A stretch of DNA of 64,000 nucleotides from JABWBH01 sp964526695 (lineage in GTDB: Bacteria > Planctomycetota > Phycisphaerae > UBA1845). Positions 25,310 to 34,280 of the stretch are shown piece by piece. The first letter of the stretch is position 1, and each line of letters opens with the position of its first letter. Location: NCBI GenBank assembly GCA_964526695.1, contig CAZGJA010000091.1, positions 1-64,000 of the forward strand. The letters are read 5' to 3'. Both the position numbers and the translations under genes were made by a program. Below the pieces are notes generated by a model. It was not told where the DNA came from and did no database searches. It worked only from the letters and a program-made list of their open reading frames with translations.

Positions 25310-25972
25310 ATGCCCTCCTGCCTCCCCGCATCTGATCCCGACTTCGACGCCCGGCGGACGAACTCCCTGGCGTAGGCCAACAGTCACCGCCCGCAGCTCG
25401 GGCTGACGCTGGGCGATGCGATCGGGGTCAACACGCCGGCGTCGATCTGGGACGCCCTGTACGCGGCGCACGTCGCCGCCAGAAACGCGGCACAGGTGGG
25501 CACGCAGAGCAAGGACGCGGCCCGGGCCGCGCTGGAGGCGGCGCCGCACGTGCTGATCCGGCGCCTGCAGGCCGGCCCCGACGTGGACGACGCGGAGCGC
25601 GCCGCCCTGCGCATCACCGTCCCCGACCGCTCGCCCTCCGCCGTGCCCGCGCCGATCCCGCGCCCGGTGGTGCGCATCGACGCAAGCCCGCGCGTGCGAC
25701 ACCGCATCGCCTTCGCCGACGAGACCACGTCGACGAGCACGCGAAAACCGGCGGGCGTGCCCGCCGTGGAAATCTGGGGTGAAGTCGGCAGCCCGCCTCC
25801 GGTGGATGTTTCGCAAATGGCCTTCCTCGCTGCCCACACCCGCTCGCCCTATCTGGCGACCTACGAAGGAGCCGACGGCGGAAAGCCCGCGCATGACCTC
25901 CTCCGCTGGATCAACACCAAAGGCCAGCCCGGCCCGTGGAGCGACACGGCCACAGCCACGATCGGGGCATAG
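25310..25972 (+). pseudogene. Planctomycete-type hypothetical gene interrupted by an in-frame TAG
   Basis: From ATG 25310 the frame reads MPSCLPASDPDFDARRTNSL, hits TAG at 25373-25375 and then stays open for about 200 codons to 25972. It contains LTLGDAIGVNTPASIWDALY, ALEAAPHVLIRRLQAG, then ALRITVPDRSP and the end KGQPGPWSDTATATIGA. This layout recalls a common planctomycete family of about 200 residues with unknown function. Coding periodicity continues on both sides of the stop, so the gene was intact until recently. An internal start at GTG 25496 could still give a 158-residue product. Confidence 0.6.
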
Positions 25973-25984
25973 AGGACAGGATCC

Positions 25985-26076
25985 ACCAGTTGGAAACCTG
26001 TGCCACACAATCACCGGTTGGAAACCGGTGCCACACACACACACCGGTTGGAAACCGGTGCCACACATCGGCGCGT
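25985..26076. repeat. Three tandem ACCGGTTGGAAACCGGTGCCACA palindromes
   Basis: Three copies of a short palindrome (CCGGTTGGAAACCGG, with a variant CAGTTGGAAACCTG), each followed by TGCCACAC. Related clusters lie at 35482-35566, 38267-38325 and 38400-38490. The remaining bases up to the thiolase gene show no supported gene. Confidence 0.85.
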
Positions 26077-26215
26077 GTCGGGGCGGATCAATGCGATCGT
26101 CGGCACGCCGTTCATCCTGATGCTGGGTCAGACCGGTCGCGGCGTGCGGGATTTCAATGCGACACGGGTGCGGGCGGGGGCGCGCCTATGAGGGTCGCGC
26201 GGGGAGGCAAATCCG

Positions 26216-27436
26216 TCACATCCGTTCGATGATCGTCGCCACGCCCTGTCCCACGCCCACGCAGAGCGTGGCGAGCGCGCGGCGGATCTGCGGGCTTCGC
26301 TGCATCTCGTGCACGATCGTGGTGACGAGCCTCGCCCCGCTCATGCCCAGCGGGTGCCCCAGCGCGATCGCGCCGCCGTTGGGGTTGACGCGCGCGTCGG
26401 GTGCGTCGCTGATCCCCAGCAGGCGCAGGCACGCCAGCGACTGCGCCGCGAAGGCTTCGTTCAGCTCGATGAGGTCGATGTCGCCCAGCGTCAGACCCGT
26501 GCGACGCAGCAGCTTCTGGGTCGCGGGAACCGGGCCGATCCCCATGCAGCCCGGATCCACGCCCGCCGTCGCCGAAGAGCCCACCGCCGCCAAAGGCTTC
26601 AAACCAAGGCGATTCGCCGTGGCGGCCTCGACCAGCAGCAGCGCGGCCGCTCCGTCGTTAATGCCCGAGGCATTGCCGGCCGTCACCGTGCCCGGCTCTC
26701 CCGGCTTGACGAATGCGGGTCGCAGCTTGGCGAGCGTTTCGAGCGTGGTGTCCGCGCGCGGGTGCTCGTCGCGGTCCACGAGAATCGGCTCGCCTTTTTT
26801 CTGCGGGACGGGCACGGGCAGGATCTCGTCCGCGAAGCGCCCGGACTGCATCGCGCGGGCGCATTTCATCTGGCTGTCCCGCGCGAAGCGGTCCTGATCC
26901 TCGCGGGAAATCCCGTGCTGCCGCGCCACGTTTTCGGCCGTCTCGCCCATGCTGAAGGGGCAGTGCATCGCGGCGAGCTTCGGATTCGTGAAGCGCCAGC
27001 CGATGGTCGTGTCGTACACCTCGATGCGGCGGTCGAACGCCTCCTCGCTCTTGGCCATCACAAACGGGGCACGGCTCATGCTCTCCACGCCGCCGGCGAC
27101 GATCACGTCCGCGCACCCGCTCTCGATCATCCGCGCTGCGATGTTCACCGCCTCCAGACCCGAGGCGCACAGACGGTTCACCGTCGCGCCCGGCACGGCG
27201 ACCGGCAGCCCCGCCAGCAGCGCGGCCATGCGCGCCACATTGCGGTTGTCCTCGCCGGCCTGGTTGGCGGCGCCGAGATACACGTCGTCGATCGCGGCCG
27301 GGTCGACGCCGCTGCGCGCGACGACTTCGCGGATGACCAGCGCCGCCAGGTCGTCCGGGCGTACGGATTTCAGCGCGCCGCCGTAGCGCCCGATGGGTGT
27401 GCGCACGGCCTCGATAATGACCGCTCGACGTGCCAT
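26216..27436 (-). CDS. Acetyl-CoA C-acyltransferase (thiolase)
   Basis: The 406-residue product starts MARRAVIIEAVRTPIGRYGG. It has the active-site Cys in VNRLCASGLEAVN (about residue 88), GGVESMSRAPFVM, the catalytic His in GGAIALGHPLGMSGAR, and the second Cys in ATLCVGVGQG. These are the complete signatures of type II thiolases of the acetyl-CoA acetyltransferase or 3-ketoacyl-CoA thiolase class. No beta-oxidation partner is adjacent, so synthesis or degradation cannot be decided. It is the first minus-strand gene in the window. Confidence 0.95.
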   Translation of the reverse strand: MARRAVIIEAVRTPIGRYGGALKSVRPDDLAALVIREVVARSGVDPAAIDDVYLGAANQAGEDNRNVARMAALLAGLPVAVPGATVNRLCASGLEAVNIAARMIESGCADVIVAGGVESMSRAPFVMAKSEEAFDRRIEVYDTTIGWRFTNPKLAAMHCPFSMGETAENVARQHGISREDQDRFARDSQMKCARAMQSGRFADEILPVPVPQKKGEPILVDRDEHPRADTTLETLAKLRPAFVKPGEPGTVTAGNASGINDGAAALLLVEAATANRLGLKPLAAVGSSATAGVDPGCMGIGPVPATQKLLRRTGLTLGDIDLIELNEAFAAQSLACLRLLGISDAPDARVNPNGGAIALGHPLGMSGARLVTTIVHEMQRSPQIRRALATLCVGVGQGVATIIERM

Positions 27437-27826
27437 GTGTTGCATCCCGGTGAGTCAGCGCTGCCAAGATCTCTGCCACGTTCCTGTACGCGCGACACCA
27501 GTACACTCAAACCGTGTGCGGCACGCAAGCCGGAGGACGTGGGAGGGAGCTTCAGGGCAACCGCATTCCGGCTTGCATGCAGGCCGGCATTCTGGCCGGG
27601 AGGCAGGGTGGCACGGTCGGGGGTACTCGCCAGGCCGTGGCGAGTGAGCAACCCGCCTGCGCTGCGACCCCACATGGGGTTTCTGCTGCGGACGCGTGCC
27701 CCCGGGCTTTCGGCAGCGCGTAGAATGCGGCGGCACTGCCGGCGAATCCGGGCGCTGCCCGAGTCGGTTGCCAGAGCGGGAACCGCCTTTTATACTGCCC
27801 CGCGATCAGGTGGGAGCGTCATCGAC
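27437..27826. other. Non-coding gap with a dispersed repeat
   Basis: No supported gene lies here. 27608-27658 carries a GGGTGGCACGGTC..TACTCGCCAGGCCGTGG element. Its reverse complement recurs at 31777-31890. The first bases probably hold the thiolase promoter on the minus strand; I see no convincing -35/-10. Confidence 0.6.
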
Positions 27827-28054
27827 ATGCCGATGTTCGAGTTCACGTGCGATTCGTGCGGCCGGGAGTTCGAGGAGTTGTTGCGCTCCGCGGATGATGA
27901 GCGAACGGCGCGCTGTCCGCACTGCGGGAAGGCGAAGGTGACGCGGAAGTTCAGTTCATTTGCATCGCCGGCATCCGCGCGGTCCGCGGCGCTTCCAGTG
28001 GGCGCAGGCTGCGGGCGCTGCGGCGATCCGAATGGACCTTGCGGCACGGGTTAA
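27827..28054 (+). CDS. FmdB-family zinc ribbon protein
   Basis: The 75-residue product begins MPMFEFTCDSCGREFEEL and continues CPHCGKAKVTRKFSSF, the CxxC-CxxC zinc ribbon of the FmdB/regulatory zinc-ribbon family (small, possibly nucleic-acid-binding). The C-terminal tail CGRCGDPNGPCGTG adds further cysteines, as in many family members. The ATG at 27827 is preceded by GGGAG. The same open frame extends far upstream, opposite the thiolase, and is spurious there. Confidence 0.85.
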   Translation: MPMFEFTCDSCGREFEELLRSADDERTARCPHCGKAKVTRKFSSFASPASARSAALPVGAGCGRCGDPNGPCGTG

Positions 28055-28140
28055 CACCGCGTGCGAACGCGACCTGAAGCCGCGCAAATTGTGCTTTTCC
28101 GCTGAAGAGACGAACAAGGCGGGCTGCGTCAACTGGGAGA

Positions 28141-28190
28141 CTTACCCTCCCCCAACCCCTCCCTTGTAAGGGAGGGGAGTGAAGGCGACG
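28141..28190. repeat. CCCCTCCCTTGTAAGGGAGGGG palindrome
   Basis: A near-perfect inverted repeat (CCCCTCCCTT-GT-AAGGGAGGGG, 28157-28178) lies about 100 bases after the FmdB gene. It could act as a transcript-end hairpin but has no T-tract, so I list it as a repeat. Confidence 0.6.
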
Positions 28191-28212
28191 CTGTTCGCCT
28201 CTCGTGGCGTAA

Positions 28213-28292
28213 CGTCGGAACCCGCGAGTCATCGTCGGAACCCGCGAGTCATCGTCGGAATCCGCGAGTCATCATCGGAAACTGCGACTCAT
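28213..28292 (+). repeat. Four tandem 20-bp units upstream of a membrane protein gene
   Basis: CGTCGGAACCCGCGAGTCAT is repeated four times head to tail (28213, 28233, 28253, 28273). The first two are identical, the third has one change and the fourth several. The array ends 16 bases before the TTG start of the next gene, so it may lie in its 5' untranslated region. Confidence 0.9.
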
Positions 28293-28308
28293 CGAAGGGC
28301 AACTCAGC

Positions 28309-28806
28309 TTGGCGTCGCGTCGGATGATCAGCGTGCTCGATGTTCCCGCCGCGGGGCTGCTCAGTTGGGTTCTGCCCGGGCTGGGGCATATCTACGTCGG
28401 CGAGCGCGCTCGCGGGTGGATTCTGCTGGTGACCATGACGCTGACGTACTGGACCGGGGTGGCCGTCGGCGGCGTGCGCGGCACGGTGGACATCAAAGGG
28501 CACACCGGCTGGTTCATGGCTCAGATCTGCAGCGGCGGGCACACGGGCGCGGCGCTGGCGCTGCGATGGGCGACGGGCCCGGGTGATGGAGAAACGCAAG
28601 CAGCGCAGCTCAACGCGCACCCGCGCCGCGGAGAATCGCCCCCGACGTTCTACGGTCATTTCGCCTCGATCGACATCGGCATTGTTTACACGGCCGTGGC
28701 GGGACTTCTCAACGTCCTCATCATTCTCGACGCCATCGTGCGCGCGGACCACGCCTCGCGCGAAGGTGAGCCTCGGCCGGCTTATGCGGCGGGAGGGGCG
28801 AGATGA
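28309..28806 (+). CDS. DUF6677-like planctomycete membrane protein
   Basis: The 165-residue product has SWVLPGLGHIYVGERARGWI near the start. This PGLGH-x-Y-GE-x-x-RG motif is shared by small membrane proteins of the TM2/DUF6677 kind. Hydrophobic helices follow (ILLVTMTLTYWTGVAV, IVYTAVAGLLNVLIILDAIV). The start is TTG at 28309, with ATG 28324 as alternative. It overlaps the next membrane gene by 4 bases, so the two are likely made together. Function unknown. Confidence 0.7.
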   Translation: MASRRMISVLDVPAAGLLSWVLPGLGHIYVGERARGWILLVTMTLTYWTGVAVGGVRGTVDIKGHTGWFMAQICSGGHTGAALALRWATGPGDGETQAAQLNAHPRRGESPPTFYGHFASIDIGIVYTAVAGLLNVLIILDAIVRADHASREGEPRPAYAAGGAR

Positions 28807-29033
28807 GCCTGATCCTCGCAGGGCTTTTCACGTCGTCGATCGAGCTGTCCGGGCATGGGCGGCTGGCGCTGGTGCTGCCGATCTGCCTGGCGATCGCCGT
28901 GGTGTACAAAACGATTCGATGCGAAAGCGTGCGGGACGTGCCCAAGGCCGCTTTTCCCCTGTGGGTCACGATCGTGGTGGGCATGTACGCGATCGGGCTG
29001 GCGCTGTGGGGCGTGTTCTCGCTGATGGTGTGA
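28803..29033 (+). CDS. Small two-helix membrane protein
   Basis: The 76-residue product has two or three hydrophobic stretches (LALVLPICLAIAVVYKTI and WVTIVVGMYAIGLALWGVF) separated by a short charged loop. Its ATG overlaps the stop of the preceding DUF6677-like gene, so it is probably a functional partner in the membrane. No family recognised. Confidence 0.65.
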   Translation: MSLILAGLFTSSIELSGHGRLALVLPICLAIAVVYKTIRCESVRDVPKAAFPLWVTIVVGMYAIGLALWGVFSLMV

Positions 29034-29091
29034 TTGCGAGTGCCACGAGCCCGACATCGGTGCGGATGCCGCACGGTGGCCGCCCCAGGGG

Positions 29092-29901
29092 CTAGGGTTT
29101 CGCTTCCGGCAGATGGACGCGGAAGGTGGTGCCCTTGCCGCGCTGACTTTCGACCGAGAGCGCGCCGTCGCTTTCCTCGACGAGATCCCGGCACAAGGCC
29201 AGTCCGATCCCTCCGCAGCGCAGTTGCTCGCCGTTGCCGTGGCCTACCCGCCGCGTGGACTTGAACGGGTCGAAGAGTTGCTCCAACTGCGCCGCGTCCA
29301 TCCCCACGCCGGTGTCCTGGATCGTCAGGCAGAGGCGGTCGTTCGACCGCGCGGCCTGGAGGATGAGCCGTCCTCCCCCCCCCTGCACCAGCGCCGCCCG
29401 CGCGTTGAGAATCAGGTTGAAGAGAATCTGCTGAAGCGAATGCGGATCCAGCCAGACGTGGAACTCCTCCGGCACGTCGATGTGAACGCTGATGCGATCC
29501 TTGGCCAGGTCGCGCCCGAGGGCGTCGATGGCGTGCTGGACGGCGCTGCTGAGTTGCACGCGCGCCGGCTTGGGCAGCTCGTTGCGCGCGGCAAGGTTGA
29601 GGATGCGCTCCGACAGGGCGATAAGCGTCTCGGCATTGGATGCAATGATCTGGAGGGATTTTTCGGTGTACTGAGGCTCCTGCCGCTGGAGGGCGACGCG
29701 CGAGAGGTTGAGGATCGGCGTGACGAGATTGTTGAACTCGTGCGCCCAGATGGCGGCGGCGCTGCCCATGATGGAGAACTGCATCGCCTGCCGCGTCTCG
29801 GCCTTGAGCCGGCTGAAGCGCTCCTCGATGCGCTCGAACTGCTCTTCGATCAGACTGATGACGTCCGCGTCGCCGGAGTGTGCTGGGAACTGACCGCTCA
29901 T
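29092..29901 (-). CDS. Soluble sensor histidine kinase
   Basis: The 269-residue product has a short N-terminal coiled-coil (SLIEEQFERIEERFSRLKAE), the phospho-acceptor box AAIWAHEFNNLVTPILNL, and an HATPase domain with LFNLILNARAAL (N box), IQDTGVGMD (G1), LFDPF (F box) and GGIGLALCRDLVE (G2). There is no membrane segment or recognisable sensor domain, and no response regulator gene is adjacent. The signal it reads must come through a partner protein. Confidence 0.9.
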   Translation of the reverse strand: MSGQFPAHSGDADVISLIEEQFERIEERFSRLKAETRQAMQFSIMGSAAAIWAHEFNNLVTPILNLSRVALQRQEPQYTEKSLQIIASNAETLIALSERILNLAARNELPKPARVQLSSAVQHAIDALGRDLAKDRISVHIDVPEEFHVWLDPHSLQQILFNLILNARAALVQGGGGRLILQAARSNDRLCLTIQDTGVGMDAAQLEQLFDPFKSTRRVGHGNGEQLRCGGIGLALCRDLVEESDGALSVESQRGKGTTFRVHLPEAKP

Positions 29902-30596
29902 CCTGCCTCCTCACAGCCGAATCGTAAGGCTGCAACAAGGTGTATCGGTCCGCCGCGCTGAATTCCTTGACTCACAACCGCGCGCCAACGCCGAACCTCG
30001 GTGCAGCAACGACGGGTGGCGAGTGGGTCGTGAGGCTCGGGCATGATGATGCACTCCCCATGCACGTTCAAATGGTTAGATGAGGCAAACAAGGTAAGGA
30101 TGAAATGTCTAGATCACGTGAGGCTTGGGCAAGTGGAACCAAGAGCGAGTGATGATGCAGGCAGCAGGCAGCGGGTGGCAAGCAGCGAACAGCTATCGGC
30201 AGGCAGCGGGTAGCGGGCAGGAGGCGGGCATAGCCCGCCCTACGCGCTCAAGATTCGAGGCAGGTAAAAAAGCGGCCACCCGACGAGTCCGTGGGCTCCC
30301 CAGACGCCCATCTCCCCCAAACGGGCGTCATTCCCCACGGCCTCGCCGGGTGGTTCGCACCTTGCAGGCGAAGTCTGTACCCCCCTGATCTTCGCCGCAT
30401 GCGATGCGGCGACTGAGAACTAGCATTACCCATGCCATAGCGTTTACCCATCTTCGAGTTTATAAAACAGGATATAAAAAACAGTGTCAATGTCATTGTG
30501 AAGCGTTAGATAAAGTATAAAACACGTAGTAGAAGTGTCAGGCGAACCATCCAGGCAGGCCGACTCGCCTTTACGAGCTTGAGTGCGTAAATTTTA
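29902..30596. other. Long non-coding gap with repeats and an AT-rich stretch
   Basis: No supported gene. 30150-30220 holds degenerate GCAGGCAGCGGGT-type repeats, and 30222-30240 a GGCGGGCATAGCCCGCC palindrome. 30440-30535 is strikingly AT-rich for this genome (TTTATAAAACAGGATATAAAA and GATAAAGTATAAAACACG) and could contain a promoter or a protein-binding site. Confidence 0.55.
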
Positions 30597-30617
30597 CCTT
30601 TCAGGCTTCCTGAAAGG
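30597..30617 (-). terminator. Perfect 9-bp hairpin directly after a stop codon
   Basis: CCTTTCAGG, loop CTT, CCTGAAAGG lies immediately downstream of the stop of the minus-strand gene that ends at 30618. The following minus-strand bases are GTAAAATTT, a poor T-tract, so termination is likely but not certain. Confidence 0.5.
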
Positions 30618-31643
30618 CTACTCTTTACCCAGCATGAATGGTGCTGCTTCCGCGAGCTGAAGGACCGGGCTGTCCGGCTTGGACAGGCTCTCGGTTTGGA
30701 TGTGAGAGATGCGATCGGTGCACCAGCGAGATTCCTCGGCCTTGGAGGAGCGATCGAGTTGATCTTTCCACGCGCGGAGGACGTCGAGCTGCAACAGGGC
30801 GGCGCAGCGGCGCGCGGGATCAACTTCATTCTCGTCGAACCAGTTCGTGCAGCCGTCCTCGATGCGAGCCAACAGCGCGAGCGCGGCGCTGTAATCCCCC
30901 TTGAGACTTCCCAATCGGCAGCGTTCCAGCCGCAGGAAGAACGCGAGGGGCATAAGAGTCGGCTCCGGCTCCGACAGCGCGGCCGGCAGGGTTTTCAGCG
31001 CGCTGTCCCAATCTTCCTCATGCCGTGCGAGCCTCGCGTACCATAAAGCCGCCGACGCGGACAACGCGGCATCGTCGCTTTCCAGCAGGATGCCGAGGCG
31101 CGAGAGAGTCTTGCGAGTCTGTGCGCGATCCGCCGGTGGATCGGCGGCCGCGTGAATGGCATCGGCGAATGTGCGGAGCATCGAGGCGACGCGCTGAACC
31201 TGCTCGGCGTCCTTTGCTTCCTCCGGGCGAACCGCGCCGGGCGCCTTGAGCGCAGCGTCGGCATCGTCGAGGAGCTTCGCGGCCTCCTGCGAGGACTCGG
31301 TGAGCATTTTCAACTCCGCATCGCGGGCGAGCCCGAGGAGCAGCGCGGTGGCGGGTCTTGCGAGGCGGAAGGAGAGAATCCGATTTGCGGCGGATACGCG
31401 AAGGCGGGCGATGGTCAACGAGTCCTTGGCTTCGGCGGCGGATTTAAGCGTCTCAGCAATGCGGGTTTCGATGTCGGTTGGATTGGCGCGATCCGGCGGA
31501 GCCCCCTTTGGAGGCAGATAGGAAAGGGACGGAGTGAGAGACGGCGCGGGCGTGGTCTGAGGGGCGGGAGGCGCCGTCGAGGGTTGCTCTTGCTTTGCGG
31601 GAGCTGCGGCAACGGCGAGTAGGCTCATGAGCCCAACGAGCAT
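30618..31643 (-). CDS. Exported helical-repeat protein of unknown function
   Basis: The 341-residue product has a short hydrophobic signal (MLVGLMSLLAVAAAPA), then a Pro/Thr/Ser-rich linker, then an all-helical body. Recurring A/L-rich helices such as SARLRVSAANRIL-like, LLLGLARDAELKM, ASAALWYARLARHEEDWDSA and LKGDYSAALALLARIED resemble tetratricopeptide-like repeats. No catalytic motif is visible. It probably sits in the periplasm or envelope as an adaptor. Moderate confidence that it is a real gene. Confidence 0.65.
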   Translation of the reverse strand: MLVGLMSLLAVAAAPAKQEQPSTAPPAPQTTPAPSLTPSLSYLPPKGAPPDRANPTDIETRIAETLKSAAEAKDSLTIARLRVSAANRILSFRLARPATALLLGLARDAELKMLTESSQEAAKLLDDADAALKAPGAVRPEEAKDAEQVQRVASMLRTFADAIHAAADPPADRAQTRKTLSRLGILLESDDAALSASAALWYARLARHEEDWDSALKTLPAALSEPEPTLMPLAFFLRLERCRLGSLKGDYSAALALLARIEDGCTNWFDENEVDPARRCAALLQLDVLRAWKDQLDRSSKAEESRWCTDRISHIQTESLSKPDSPVLQLAEAAPFMLGKE

Positions 31644-31776
31644 GGCGGATTCTCCTTGTTATTGCCTGCGGCAGGCGATCAACGTGAAAGCGTATCCTGC
31701 GCTTTGATTGGGGCCAAGTCACCTTGCGGTTGCGTCAGGACTTGGTAGGCAAGGCTCGGCGCGCGAACGAGGGTGG

Positions 31777-31940
31777 TTGGCTTGCTCACCACGGCCTGGC
31801 GAGTACGCCAGACCGTGCCACCCGGCGCGGGAAGGCCGGGCTTCACGGTTCGTCACGGCCAGGCGAGTACGCCAGGGCATGCCACCCAGGCGCTGCCATG
31901 CCACCCGGGCGCTGCGACGCCACCCAGGCGCTGCGGCACT
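31777..31940. repeat. CACGGCCTGGCGAGTACGCCAG element and 19-bp tandem units
   Basis: Two copies of CACGGCC(T/A)GGCGAGTACGCCAG (about 31796 and 31858) are followed by CATGCCACCCAGGCGCTG-type units repeated about three times (31878-31936). The same element lies inverted at 27608-27658. The 413-base gap before the next gene shows nothing else. Confidence 0.8.
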
Positions 31941-32056
31941 TCGACCTTACCGCGCGGGAAGTTACGGGGTAGCTTGTTGCCATTGCGCTGCGTTGCACCT
32001 TGCGGGAGCGGCCTGCGGGTGCGGCGTCGGTCCTTGATACGGAAGTCGAAGGAACG

Positions 32057-34069
32057 ATGCAAAGTCCGCTGTGGTATGTTCGGCGACTGGGCACCATGTC
32101 GCCGGGGGAGATCGCGTGGCGGGTTCATCATGCGCTGCGCAACAAGCTCGACGCCCGGCTGTGGCCCGTGGTCTGTCGGCGTGCTTCGGCCGAGCGTGTG
32201 CTGGAGAGCGGCACGGCTTTTCCTTCGAACTGCGCACAGGCGATCAACGCGGTCGGCAGGGCGGGTGACGGTCGGGCCGTCGGGGAAGCCGAGCGGGCAT
32301 ACGTGCTGAGCCGCGCGCAGGCGGCGATGGAGCATCGCTTCAGCTTCTTTGACCTGCGCGACGTTCACCTCGGCGACCCAATCCGCTGGAACATGGAGGT
32401 CAAGGCGAATACGCCCACGCCGATGGACTTCGCCATGAAGGTCGATTACCGCGACCCGCGCGTCACCGGCGACTGCAAATTCGCCTGGGAACCCAACCGG
32501 CACGCACACCTCGTCTCGCTCGGGCAGGCCTTCCATCTCACGGCGGACATCCGTTATGCGGAGGAAGCCGTTCGGCAGATCGAAAGCTGGATCGAGCAGT
32601 GTCCATTCGGCTACGGCATGAACTGGCGCAGCCCGCTGGAGCTGGCGATCCGGCTGATCAACTGGGTCTGGACTCTGGGCTTGATCGCGGATTCAGGGTT
32701 GCCCGCGGGGGCGGTGCAGCGGCGCATCCATGAGGCGGCGTATCGCCACCTCTGGGAGATCCGGCGCAAGTACTCGCGTTACTCCTCGGCGAACAACCAC
32801 CTGATCGGCGAGGCGGCGGGCGTGTGGATCGGCGCGACGGCGTTTCGCCCGTTTCGCGGCGCGGAGTCGATGCGGCGGGAAGCGCGCGAGATTCTGCTGC
32901 GCGAGATCGAGCGGCAGACCTACGCGGACGGCGGCAACCGGGAGCAGGCGCTGAGCTATCACCTGTTCGTGCTGGAGTTTTTCTTGCTCAGCGGATTGGC
33001 GGCGCGCAACGTGGGCGAGGACTTTCCGCAGGCGTACTGGGCCGACGTGGAGCGCATGGTCGCGTTTCTCGTCGAGTTGAGCGCGGGCGGCGAGGCGCCG
33101 ATGTACGGGGACGCCGATGACGGATATGTGCTGGGCGTTGGCGGGCCGTGCGATCTGACGTGGAGTCTTCCGGCGCTAGGCGCGGTGTTGCTCGACAAAC
33201 CTGAGTTCGCGTCGCGGATGCCACTTGCGTCCGATCGTCTGTACTGGTTCATGGGTCGCGCCGGCGTGGCGCGTCATGCGCAACTGCTCGATGCAAAGGG
33301 AAGAGGCGAGCGGCCGCTGGTCTCGAAGTGCTTTCCCCAGACGGGGCTTTACCTCCTGCAGGCAGCGCGGTCAGAGCCGCGGCTGTCCGTCAGCGCCGTC
33401 GTCGATGGCGGCGAGCTGGGCTTCGGCTCGATCGCGGCGCACGGGCACGCGGACGCGCTGAGCGTCGTCCTGCGTGTCAACGGGCGAACGGTGCTCTGCG
33501 ATCCCGGCACGTATGACTACTTCACCTACCCGCCCTGGCGGCGCTACTTCCGGGGCACGGCGGCGCACAACACCGTCCAGATCGATGGCCTCGATCAGTC
33601 CGCGATCCTCGGGCCGTTCATGTGGGGTCGGCGGGCGAACTGCCGGCTGGTCCATTGGCAGCCTTCGGCGGACGGCGGCGAAGTCTGCCTGGAACACGAC
33701 GGCTATGCCCAACTGCCCGGTCGAGTCCATCACCGGCGAACCGTTCGGCTGTCGCTCGCGTCCGCCGAGCTGGTGGTTCTCGACGAACTGGGGGGACGGG
33801 GGAGGCACATGGCCCGGCAGTTCTGGCACTTGGGGAGGGGTTGCGAAATCAGGCTTGAACCCGATAATGTTCTTTTGGTCGAGGGAGAGGGGGTTCACGT
33901 CCGCATCGAGTTTGATCCAGCGCTGAAATTGACGTTTCACCGGGGGGAATCCGATCCCATCATCGGCTGGTTCAGCGCGGGGCATCACCGGAAAGAACCC
34001 ATCGTCACGCTCGAGGCCGCGACGGAATTCACAGCCAAGGCGCTGTTGAAGACGCGCGTTCGACTGTAG
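32057..34069 (+). CDS. Heparinase II/III-family polysaccharide lyase
   Basis: The 670-residue product has an N-terminal alpha/alpha toroid (MSPGEIAWRVHHALRNKLDA, NNHLIGEAAGVWIG, GGNREQALSYHLFVLEFFLL) and a C-terminal beta-sandwich (GSIAAHGHADALSVVLRVNG, GTYDYFTYPPWRRYFRGTAA, HNTVQIDGLDQS). This is the heparinase II/III layout, an uronic-acid polysaccharide lyase with conserved Tyr and His. I set the start at ATG 32057. It is the first gene of the polysaccharide locus and may trim the polymer in the periplasm; no signal peptide is obvious, as in other locus-bound members. Confidence 0.88.
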   Translation: MQSPLWYVRRLGTMSPGEIAWRVHHALRNKLDARLWPVVCRRASAERVLESGTAFPSNCAQAINAVGRAGDGRAVGEAERAYVLSRAQAAMEHRFSFFDLRDVHLGDPIRWNMEVKANTPTPMDFAMKVDYRDPRVTGDCKFAWEPNRHAHLVSLGQAFHLTADIRYAEEAVRQIESWIEQCPFGYGMNWRSPLELAIRLINWVWTLGLIADSGLPAGAVQRRIHEAAYRHLWEIRRKYSRYSSANNHLIGEAAGVWIGATAFRPFRGAESMRREAREILLREIERQTYADGGNREQALSYHLFVLEFFLLSGLAARNVGEDFPQAYWADVERMVAFLVELSAGGEAPMYGDADDGYVLGVGGPCDLTWSLPALGAVLLDKPEFASRMPLASDRLYWFMGRAGVARHAQLLDAKGRGERPLVSKCFPQTGLYLLQAARSEPRLSVSAVVDGGELGFGSIAAHGHADALSVVLRVNGRTVLCDPGTYDYFTYPPWRRYFRGTAAHNTVQIDGLDQSAILGPFMWGRRANCRLVHWQPSADGGEVCLEHDGYAQLPGRVHHRRTVRLSLASAELVVLDELGGRGRHMARQFWHLGRGCEIRLEPDNVLLVEGEGVHVRIEFDPALKLTFHRGESDPIIGWFSAGHHRKEPIVTLEAATEFTAKALLKTRVRL

Positions 34070-34280
34070 CGTGTCGCGAACAGACCTTCGAGGGGCGTCC
34101 GGGCCGGGCACCTCGCGCGAAGCTGCACAGGTATGCGCGCGGCTGGACCGTGTGACACTCGTGTGCTGGGATACACAACATCCGGGTGAATGGAAGGTTA
34201 CGTTGCGTGCCTTTCCGTGCGCTGGTACTGGTGAGTGGAGAGGGTTGAGCAGGGTTGTCTGGCCGCATCCAGCGTCAGCG

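Noticed and set aside
25985..26076. CRISPR array
   Set aside because: The repeated units are palindromes of about 23 bases without unique spacers of constant length, and no cas gene is near.
26084..26191. 35-codon frame (starting GTG, with GTPFILMLGQTGRGVRDFNA)
   Set aside because: It looks faintly protein-like, but it is too short and without ribosome-binding site or relatives I recognise; left as part of the intergenic gap.
26309..28054. 581-codon plus-strand open frame
   Set aside because: Only its last 75 codons (FmdB zinc ribbon) are real; the rest is antisense to the thiolase.
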